This document shows positions 22,865-28,527 of a stretch of DNA of 28,527 nt, in pieces. The stretch's first letter is position 1, and the number at the start of each line of letters is the position of its first letter. Both the position numbers and the translations under genes were made by a program. Below the pieces are notes generated by a model. That model ran no database searches, was not told where the DNA came from, and saw only the letters and a list, made by a program, of their open reading frames with translations. Source of the stretch: Sphingobacteriaceae bacterium UBA6709 (GTDB lineage: Bacteria; Bacteroidota; Bacteroidia; Sphingobacteriales; Sphingobacteriaceae); the NCBI GenBank assembly GCA_002454425.1, contig DKIV01000005.1, positions 1 through 28,527 of the forward strand, written 5' to 3'.

Positions 22865-24715
22865 TTAAATCAAGGGTAGGTGTATCTCAAACTCCGACCC
22901 CTTATCCTTCTCACTCTTTACCCTGATAGTTCCCTTATGGCGTTTTACAATATTATTAACGTAGCTTAACCCAAGGCCAAACCCTTTAACATCATGAACA
23001 TTACCCGTAGGAATACGATAAAACTGCTCAAATATGCGCGAAAGCTGATCTTTGCTCATGCCAATGCCCCTATCCTGAACTTTTATCACCAGGTATTTCC
23101 CGGAATTGTAAGTGCTGATCTTAAGAAAGGGCTCCGTCTTGCTATACTTAAGCGCGTTGTCGATCAGATTGAACAGCACATTACTTAAGTGCAGCTCGTC
23201 TGCCTTTACCAGATCTTTGTTTGCCGTCAGGGAAAGTTCAACACTCGCTTTTCTTTTTTCGAACTGCAAATTCATGCTATCCGCAATAGCGGCGATGAGT
23301 TCATTTACCTCAAGATCTTTAAAATCGAGCTTTAAATCTCCGCGGTCAATGCGGGCAATATTTAATACTCTTTCAATATGGTTTCCAAGACGGACATTCT
23401 CATCGTAGATAATCCCGGCAAGCCTTTGTATACGTGCGGAATCTTCGGTGATCTCAGGATCTTTTAACGCTTCACTGGCAATCATAATCGTCGCTACAGG
23501 AGTTTTAAACTCATGAGTCATGTTGTTTATGAAATCGGTCTTCATCTCAGATATCTTCTTTTGCCTGAAAATGGTGACCAGCGTAAACGCGAAACATCCT
23601 ATCATCACGAGTAGCAGCAGTGATGATGAAGCCATAACCCCGTTCATGTTTTGAATAAGGTAGCTGTGCTTATCGGGGAAACTGATGCTTAATACTCCGG
23701 CATCATTTGAATATTCTTTCGGGAAAAGGCTGGTAGAATAAGAGTTATCGGCATCAAATTCCCCTCTCTTATCTGTCACAAATAACAATGAATTGCTGTT
23801 GGCCGATACAATCTTGAAATTGTACGGCAAGCGGATCCCCCGTTCCTTTAGCTCTGAACTAATGATCGTATCAACGATTGCTGGATTTATTCGATTTAAA
23901 AGAGGAATATCAAACTGTTCATATTCATTGGCGAGATCCTCGAAAAGCCCGGTTTTCTCTGACTTTATCGATTTGAAAAAATGATTGATATTGTGAGCAT
24001 CTTTACGCTTTGAGGCTGCAGCCATTCTCGCGCGCTGTTCAGATTCAAAGCGCGACGTCTCGTCGCTGATCTGACGAGCGATCACGGGATCTATCTTAGG
24101 GATAAACACCACGCGTAAACCCTGATTAGGATCCTCAATGAGGTAATATGCGGTATCACGATTGGCGGCTTTCTTTTCTATTTTAAGCTCCTTACCTGGC
24201 GCGTCCATAGCATAAAGCTCATGTTCCTCATTCTGGTAAACCTGACCATTCGCGTCAATAGACTGATGCATCTTTATCCGGAACTGTACCTTGCTCCACT
24301 CCTCCGGATTGCGTAGATAGGTTTCATAAAAGTCATTATCGATCTGCATAACACGCTGAAAGCGGCTTCTCAGCGCGCTATCCTTCAACCTGAATTGCTT
24401 CGACATCTTCAGCTTCAACGCGCGGATACGAAAATTGAAGCGATCGGTATTCTGCCGAACCTCGCGCTCTTCACGATCCCTTTCCTGCGAGTTCCGGAAG
24501 GCTGCCTGCGCCTGAGCTTTTCTTTTAATAAAGTCAGCAGCGTCTCTTTTTCCTATTTTCTTGGCTACGTCGCTAATGGAATTCTTAACAGAGAGATCAA
24601 AAAGCTGTGATTTCTGAAGGTAAGACTCATGTATAAAATAGTACTGCATACCCATTACGCCCAACAGTGCCGCACACATCAATCCGATAATGAGATGAAT
24701 ACTTCGCTTCTTCAT
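22865..24715 (-). CDS. Sensor histidine kinase, RprX/PorY-like
   Basis: A membrane kinase of 616 residues from the start I choose. One N-terminal membrane helix (LIIGLMCAALLGVMGMQYYFI) precedes a periplasmic region of about 330 residues, rich in charged helix in its first half. A second membrane helix lies at about 361-383. HisKA carries His401 (NNMTHEFKTPVATI). The ATPase domain has NVLFNLIDNALKYS, DRGIGMSKD, FEQFYRIP and GFGLGLSYV. The long periplasmic domain and the HEFKTP box fit the RprX/PorY group of Bacteroidota. The open frame reaches 24763, but the -7 box at 24722-24729 lies within that extension and ends 6 bases before the ATG at 24715 (MKKRSIHL), so the shorter form is favoured. 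Confidence 0.92.
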   Translation of the reverse strand: MKKRSIHLIIGLMCAALLGVMGMQYYFIHESYLQKSQLFDLSVKNSISDVAKKIGKRDAADFIKRKAQAQAAFRNSQERDREEREVRQNTDRFNFRIRALKLKMSKQFRLKDSALRSRFQRVMQIDNDFYETYLRNPEEWSKVQFRIKMHQSIDANGQVYQNEEHELYAMDAPGKELKIEKKAANRDTAYYLIEDPNQGLRVVFIPKIDPVIARQISDETSRFESEQRARMAAASKRKDAHNINHFFKSIKSEKTGLFEDLANEYEQFDIPLLNRINPAIVDTIISSELKERGIRLPYNFKIVSANSNSLLFVTDKRGEFDADNSYSTSLFPKEYSNDAGVLSISFPDKHSYLIQNMNGVMASSSLLLLVMIGCFAFTLVTIFRQKKISEMKTDFINNMTHEFKTPVATIMIASEALKDPEITEDSARIQRLAGIIYDENVRLGNHIERVLNIARIDRGDLKLDFKDLEVNELIAAIADSMNLQFEKRKASVELSLTANKDLVKADELHLSNVLFNLIDNALKYSKTEPFLKISTYNSGKYLVIKVQDRGIGMSKDQLSRIFEQFYRIPTGNVHDVKGFGLGLSYVNNIVKRHKGTIRVKSEKDKGSEFEIHLPLI

Positions 24716-24721
24716 AAATAA

Positions 24722-24729
24722 CAAAAATA
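24722..24729 (-). promoter_or_regulatory. -7 box (TATTTTTG) of the kinase-regulator pair
   Basis: An exact TAnnTTTG match on the minus strand, 6 bases before the ATG at 24715. It supports that start codon and predicts almost no leader. No TTG at the standard distance upstream. Confidence 0.65.
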
Positions 24730-24839
24730 GCACCCTCTTAAGAAGGATCGTTTTGTTTAACAAATTTTAACAGACTTGCTAAAACAGATTAATAAGAAGT
24801 AAAAATTGAAGGATGGTTTAACGGTGGCTGGAAGAACGA

Positions 24840-24880
24840 GAACAAAACAGGCTACAGCAAAACGCTATAGCCTGTCTTTT
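24840..24880 (-). terminator. Intrinsic terminator of the DUF3127 gene
   Basis: A 12-bp stem with one mismatch, ACAGGCTACAGC (24847-24858) against GCTATAGCCTGT (24864-24875), loop 5 bases. On the minus strand it is followed by TTTTG. It lies 45 bases past the stop at 24920. Confidence 0.8.
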
Positions 24881-24919
24881 AAAATATGGTAAAGCCGATA
24901 TCGGCTTAATAATTATGCG

Positions 24920-25282
24920 TTAGAAAGGAAGATCGTCATCCTGTGGAGCGGAGCTAAAATCAACTGGAGGCGTTGATTGCGGTGCCGCAGCCGGAGCATT
25001 TGCTGCCAGGGAAGTGATTCTCCACACAACAAGAGAGTTGAAATAAGCGGTTTTGCCGTTTCTGTCGGTCCATGGACGACCACGAAGATTGAATGACACT
25101 TCGATGTTATCGCCAACTTTTAAAGGATCTAACAAGTTAACCTTATCTTGAAGGGCTTCGAACTTTATATATTCCGGGTAAGACGGATTTTCAGCGTATT
25201 CTACGACTAATTCCCTCTTTTTGAATGTTTCAGTAACATTCATTATCTCTGATACTTCGTGAACTTTTCCTCTAATTTCCAT
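24920..25282 (-). CDS. DUF3127 protein with SSB-like C-terminal tip
   Basis: A 120-residue protein of the DUF3127 family, which I know only from Bacteroidota. Residues 1-90 are strand-rich and end in RGRPWTDRNGKTAYFNSLVVWRI, consistent with an OB-like fold similar to single-stranded DNA-binding protein. A Pro/Ala-rich linker (AANAPAAAPQSTPP) leads to the tail DDDLPF, nearly identical to the DDDIPF tip by which SSB recruits replication and repair partners. A single-stranded-nucleic-acid role is therefore inferred; it is not canonical SSB. It is divergent from the RlmL-like gene, with overlapping promoters, and is followed by its own terminator, so it forms a one-gene unit. Confidence 0.88.
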   Translation of the reverse strand: MEIRGKVHEVSEIMNVTETFKKRELVVEYAENPSYPEYIKFEALQDKVNLLDPLKVGDNIEVSFNLRGRPWTDRNGKTAYFNSLVVWRITSLAANAPAAAPQSTPPVDFSSAPQDDDLPF

Positions 25283-25331
25283 TTTCTATCTCGATTATAA
25301 AGCAGATTCAAAACTGCCAAATTTAATTGAT

Positions 25332-25339
25332 TACTTTTG
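25332..25339 (+). promoter_or_regulatory. -7 box (TACTTTTG) of the RlmL-like gene
   Basis: An exact TAnnTTTG match ending 10 bases before the ATG at 25350. Predicted leader about 4-7 nt. It is mirrored 3 bases away by a minus-strand box. Confidence 0.65.
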
Positions 25340-25342
25340 CAT

Positions 25343-25371
25343 CAAAGTTATGGAAGTTTTCAACACTACAA
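25343..25371 (-). promoter_or_regulatory. Promoter of the DUF3127 gene, inside the start of the RlmL-like gene
   Basis: Minus strand: TTG (25371-25369), 18 bases, TAACTTTG (25350-25343). Predicted leader to the ATG at 25282 is about 55 nt. The -7 box touches the ATG of the divergent gene, so the -33 lies in that gene's coding sequence. Confidence 0.6.
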
Positions 25372-26516
25372 GTAAAATACTGGTAACCTGCAATAATAGA
25401 TTTGCCCCATACCTCATTCAGGAGGTAGAAGAACTTGGTTTTAAAATAGATAGAAGTTTTTCAACAGGGGTAGAGCTTAGCGGCACATTAAATGACTGCA
25501 TCAGACTAAATCTTAACCTTCGCACGGCGAGTCAGGTTTTATACGCTATTAAAAAATTTAAAGCATCAAATCCCGACACGCTTTACCGGGAGCTTGTTGC
25601 CATAGAATGGGAAAACATCATTGACAGTAAAGGCTATTTCTCTATCACCTCAAACGTTCGGAATGAGCACATAAGAACGCCTCTGTTTGCGAATGTAAAA
25701 GTTAAAGATGCCATCGTCGATAGAATCAGGCAGGAAAAGAACGAACGCCCTGATACAGGACCACAAACCGACAAAGCCGTCATCCACCTATACTGGAAGG
25801 ATTCAGACGCGGAGATTTTCATTGAAACATCCGGCGACGTCATCTCCAAACATGGATATCGGAAGCATCCGGGAAAAGCACCGATGCTGGAAGCTCTGGC
25901 CGCCGCCACCATCTTAGCCAGTAAGTGGGACAGGAAGAGCCATTTCATTAATCCAATGTGTGGATCGGGCACGCTGGCTATAGAGGCCGCCTTACTTGCC
26001 ACAAATAGGGCACCTGGATATTTCAGGATGAACTATGGATTTATGCACATCCTTGGCTATGATGAAAATGTATTCTTCACTGAACGTCGTCGCTTAAAGG
26101 ATATGATTAATAAAACCATGGATTTCAGAATTATTGCTACCGATATATCAGAGGAAGCCGTGGATATCGCCCGAAAAAATGCGAAAACAGCAGGCGTCGA
26201 CCAACTCATCGAGTTTAGCGTTTGTGATTTCGCGACAACAGAAGTTCCGGAGGGCCCTGGAATAGTATTCTTTAATCCTGAATATGGCGAACGCCTCGGC
26301 ACACACAGCAAACTGGAATTGACCTACGGGCGTATTGGCGACTTCATGAAACAAGCCTGCAAGGGTTATTTCGGATATATCTTTACCGGCAATCCGGATC
26401 TGGCTAAGAAGATAGGCTTAAAGGCCAGCAGACGTATTGAGTTCTATAATGGGAAACTCGATTGCCGATTGCTGGAATATGAACTTTATGACGGAACCAG
26501 ACGCGTTGCCGAATAG
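25350..26516 (+). CDS. RlmL-like 23S rRNA guanine-N2 methyltransferase (THUMP + Rossmann)
   Basis: A 388-residue RNA methyltransferase matching the N-terminal (RlmL) half of the E. coli RlmKL fusion, which makes m2G2445 in 23S rRNA. A ferredoxin-like and THUMP region (about 5-160) binds RNA. The SAM-binding part starts at PMCGSGTLAIEAAL (202-215), followed by ATDISEEAVDIARKNA. The catalytic motif, usually NPPY, reads NPEYGERLG (309-317). Length agrees with stand-alone Bacteroidota members. There is no RlmK domain, so only the N2 methylation is expected. The start follows directly on a -7 box. The gene ends before a long hairpin shared with the convergent hisS. Confidence 0.9.
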   Translation: MEVFNTTSKILVTCNNRFAPYLIQEVEELGFKIDRSFSTGVELSGTLNDCIRLNLNLRTASQVLYAIKKFKASNPDTLYRELVAIEWENIIDSKGYFSITSNVRNEHIRTPLFANVKVKDAIVDRIRQEKNERPDTGPQTDKAVIHLYWKDSDAEIFIETSGDVISKHGYRKHPGKAPMLEALAAATILASKWDRKSHFINPMCGSGTLAIEAALLATNRAPGYFRMNYGFMHILGYDENVFFTERRRLKDMINKTMDFRIIATDISEEAVDIARKNAKTAGVDQLIEFSVCDFATTEVPEGPGIVFFNPEYGERLGTHSKLELTYGRIGDFMKQACKGYFGYIFTGNPDLAKKIGLKASRRIEFYNGKLDCRLLEYELYDGTRRVAE

Positions 26517-26570
26517 CTCTTCTAGTCAATGCCCTCGGTTACGATTAAAATAAAGGCACATCCATAAACG

Positions 26571-26623
26571 CAGAAATGACAGTCTTTAAGATACATATGT
26601 ACCTTGTAAGACTGTCATTTCTG
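26571..26623. terminator. 53-base near-palindromic hairpin between convergent genes
   Basis: A perfect 16-bp stem (26571-26586 with 26608-26623), a small bulge, then AAG/CTT and a TACATATGTA centre pairing inside. It lies 54 bases after the RlmL-like stop and 73 bases beyond the hisS stop, so it can serve both directions, though T-runs are modest. Confidence 0.7.
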
Positions 26624-26696
26624 TTAAGGGGGCGCTAATCAGCGCTCCATAAACCTTCAGGCCATCAGAAAGAACAGATAAGACCCCGCGCTTAGT

Positions 26697-28094
26697 TTAT
26701 TTCAAGTAGCTCAGCAACTGCTCGAACGACAATGAAGTTTGTTCGCCGGTTTCCATATTCTTAAGTGTCAGAATTCCGCTCTCCATCTCCTGACTACCGA
26801 GCAAAATAACGTAAGGTATACGTTTGCTGTCAGCATAGCTTAACTGCTTTTTAATCTTCGCGGAGCTTGGATATAACTCAGCGGAAATATTAGCCTGACG
26901 CAATAAATTTAATAGAGGAAGCGCGTAACGCTCAGATTCCGTATCAAAATTTGAAATAAGCACCTTAGTTCCTATAGTCTGATCGGAAGGGAAAAGGTTA
27001 AGCTCTTCCAGAACATCATAGATCCTATCAGCGCCAAACGAAATACCGGCACCGGTAAGTCCTTTTAATCCGAACATACCGGTCAGATCATCATATCTGC
27101 CACCCCCGCCAATGCTGCCCATAGCCACCTCATTGGTTTTAACTTCAAAGATTGCCCCGGTATAATAATTTAGTCCGCGAGCAAGGGTAATGTCTAACTC
27201 AAGCTTGCACTGGGTTTCTTCATAAAACGAAGGACAAATATTACGTAGATACTCAAATATAGTTTCAATCTCCTCAATGCCTTTCATAGCGATTTCGGAG
27301 CCGGCAAGCATGGTACGCAGATCGCTTAATTTCTGCTCGTTGGTACCCTGCAGTAAGATTGCCGGACGAAGCGCTTCAATTTCGTCACTTGAAAAACCAC
27401 GCTCTCCCAACTCCTTAACTACGCCCTCAAAGCCAATTTTATCCAGCTTATCGATCGCAACCGTCATATCTACAATAAGTTCAGGCTTGCCAATAACTTC
27501 GGCAATACCTGCAAGGATCTTACGATTATTGATTTTTATGGTAAAGTCCTTTAAGCCTAAGTTCGAAAGCGCTTCTTTGTACACGAGAATAAACTCCGCC
27601 TCATTTAGAAGACTTTCAGAACCAACCACATCAACATCACATTGATAAAACTCGCGGTACCTTCCTTTTTGAGGCCGGTCGGCACGCCATACCGGCTGCA
27701 CTTGGAAGCGCTTAAAGGGGAAAGAGATCTCATTTTGATGCATTACCACATACCGTGCGAAGGGAACAGTAAGATCATATCGAAGCGCCTTTTCCGAAAG
27801 CAAGGGAAGCAAGGATCTTGAGTTAACGCTAAAAGTCGAATCGTTCTGCTGACGCTTATCGGCCTCTGCCCAAAAGTCGCCGCTATTGAGGATTTTAAAA
27901 ATCAGCTTATCACCTTCGTCACCATACTTACCCGTAAGTGTTGAGAGGTTCTCCATAGAAGGTGTCTGTATTTCCTGATAGCCGTACTTTCTGAATACTG
28001 ACTTAATGGTATCAAAGATGTAATTCCGTTTCACCATTTCGGATGGTGAAAAATCTCTTGTGCCTTTCGGCAAGGAGGGCTTATTGCTCGACAT
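26697..28094 (-). CDS. hisS: Histidine--tRNA ligase
   Basis: A class II aminoacyl-tRNA synthetase that charges tRNA-His; cytosolic and essential. With the start at 28094 (MSSNKPSLPKGTRDFSP) it is 465 residues. Motif 1 region and LRYDLTVPFARY bind the substrate; motif 2 is GRYREFYQCDVD. The histidine-specific segments LARGLNYYTGAIFE and GGGGRYDDLTGMFG are intact, as is the C-terminal anticodon-binding domain. An insertion between motif 1 and LRYDLTV (AEADKRQQNDSTFS) looks normal for Bacteroidota. The frame extends to 28130, but the -7 box at 28099-28106 lies inside that extension, favouring 28094. No T-box-like leader is seen. Confidence 0.97.
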   Translation of the reverse strand: MSSNKPSLPKGTRDFSPSEMVKRNYIFDTIKSVFRKYGYQEIQTPSMENLSTLTGKYGDEGDKLIFKILNSGDFWAEADKRQQNDSTFSVNSRSLLPLLSEKALRYDLTVPFARYVVMHQNEISFPFKRFQVQPVWRADRPQKGRYREFYQCDVDVVGSESLLNEAEFILVYKEALSNLGLKDFTIKINNRKILAGIAEVIGKPELIVDMTVAIDKLDKIGFEGVVKELGERGFSSDEIEALRPAILLQGTNEQKLSDLRTMLAGSEIAMKGIEEIETIFEYLRNICPSFYEETQCKLELDITLARGLNYYTGAIFEVKTNEVAMGSIGGGGRYDDLTGMFGLKGLTGAGISFGADRIYDVLEELNLFPSDQTIGTKVLISNFDTESERYALPLLNLLRQANISAELYPSSAKIKKQLSYADSKRIPYVILLGSQEMESGILTLKNMETGEQTSLSFEQLLSYLK

Positions 28095-28098
28095 AGGG

Positions 28099-28106
28099 CA
28101 AAAGTA
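28099..28106 (-). promoter_or_regulatory. -7 box (TACTTTTG) of hisS
   Basis: An exact TAnnTTTG match on the minus strand, 4 bases before the ATG at 28094, predicting a leaderless message. No TTG at the standard upstream distance. Confidence 0.65.
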
Positions 28107-28241
28107 CAAAAAGAAGGTTTGATTCCCCATATTGACGTAGTGTCAAAAACCAAATGAGGCAGCCTTCCTATTTTGGGCGGAGAAAATCTTTCTCGCCACG
28201 ACAGTTCAGCACCGTCGCCGGCTTGGAAAGTACTCCACAGA

Positions 28242-28266
28242 TTGAAGTTTAATATTTAAACTTCAA
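28242..28266. repeat. Perfect 11-bp inverted repeat, possible operator
   Basis: TTGAAGTTTAA (28242-28252), three bases TAT, TTAAACTTCAA (28256-28266). AT-rich with a very short spacer, lying between the hisS promoter and the start of the right-edge gene. A dimeric-regulator site is as likely as an RNA hairpin. A second hairpin (28176-28185 with 28189-28197, one bulge) lies nearby. Confidence 0.5.
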
Positions 28267-28367
28267 GTGTAATTTCTGCTATAGCCCCCCAACAATAAAA
28301 ACAAAAACCTCACTACCAATACATTACAAAAACCACCTGTCTTGTTAAAAAATTTTCTTCATTATTT

Positions 28368-28527
28368 ATGACTATTGCCCGTATCGGTTTCTCAGGCGGA
28401 AATTTCATCGTTCCTGATAAATACCACCCTGCTGACCACCAACTACCTACCTGGTTCGAGTCTGACTCGGGACTGCTTCGTACCAGACAGCACTGGTCAT
28501 CGACATTTCATGGGCATTTCATCGACA
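28368..28527 (+). CDS. Unrecognised gene, N-terminus only, cut by the window end
   Basis: An open frame from ATG 28368 with 53 codons and no stop before the window ends. The translation starts MTIARIGFSGGNFIVPDKYH and continues with mixed polar and aromatic residues (LPTWFESDSG, HWSSTFHGHF). There is no signal peptide or membrane segment in the visible part, and I recognise no family. The AT-rich stretch upstream holds no exact TAnnTTTG box. It diverges from hisS, with an inverted repeat at 28242-28266 between them. Confidence 0.45.
   Translation, partial: MTIARIGFSGGNFIVPDKYHPADHQLPTWFESDSGLLRTRQHWSSTFHGHFID

Noticed and set aside
22994..23188. Plus-strand open frames inside the kinase gene
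   Set aside because: Antisense shadows of conserved kinase motifs with no promoter or domain.
28131..28367. Possible T-box or other histidine-responsive leader of hisS
   Set aside because: The -7 box is 4 bases before the hisS ATG, leaving no room for a leader; T-boxes are also not expected in this phylum.

Overview
The window looks like a chromosomal stretch from a Bacteroidota bacterium, most likely Sphingobacteriaceae (Pedobacter-like). The indicators are the fused lpxC-fabZ gene, the type IX secretion regulator PorX beside tsaE and an alanine-dehydrogenase-like gene, an RprX/RprY-type two-component pair, a TonB receptor with an N-terminal carboxypeptidase-regulatory-like domain, a DUF3127 protein, and repeated TAnnTTTG promoter boxes just ahead of genes. 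There is no prophage, insertion sequence, CRISPR array, tRNA or rRNA, and base composition shows no obvious island.

Layout. Positions 1-6732 are read leftwards: an HD-domain phosphohydrolase, then lpxD, lpxC-fabZ and lpxA (first steps of lipid A synthesis), a lone ABC ATPase, efp and a 5-formyltetrahydrofolate cyclo-ligase. A gene-free gap of about 490 bases with two hairpins separates these from a rightward block (7222-13716): porX, tsaE, an alanine dehydrogenase family protein, a YihY membrane protein and an M1 lipoprotein aminopeptidase. From 13806 to 24715 everything runs leftwards: a TRIC/UPF0126 membrane protein, a phosphate transport pair (DUF47 + Pit) with a PhoR-like kinase upstream, an alpha/beta hydrolase followed by a small HD protein, a TonB receptor preceded by a small His/Cys-rich protein, and an RprX/RprY-like kinase-regulator pair. 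A DUF3127 SSB-like gene (leftward) and an RlmL-like rRNA methyltransferase (rightward) share a divergent promoter. hisS (leftward) and the first codons of an unrecognised gene end the window.

How the genes work together. The lpx genes form a tight operon with a 4-base stop/start overlap. Pit and DUF47 form a phosphate uptake pair whose promoter carries a tandem TGTTAA repeat with an 11-base period, resembling a PHO box, next to an orphan PhoR-like kinase. The small metal-ligand-rich protein and the ZnuD-like TonB receptor form a probable metal uptake locus. PorX links the window to type IX secretion control.

The most useful observations are regulatory and residue-level. Several TAnnTTTG boxes sit only 4-11 bases from the start codon, implying leaderless or nearly leaderless mRNAs; this also corrects several start sites. 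EF-P has asparagine where other bacteria carry the modified lysine or arginine. The alanine-dehydrogenase-like protein has glutamine in place of the catalytic histidine. The lpx-linked ABC ATPase lacks the usual Q-loop and H-loop residues. Several long perfect or near-perfect hairpins lie between genes. I did not find a clear new multi-gene system; these are the best leads.
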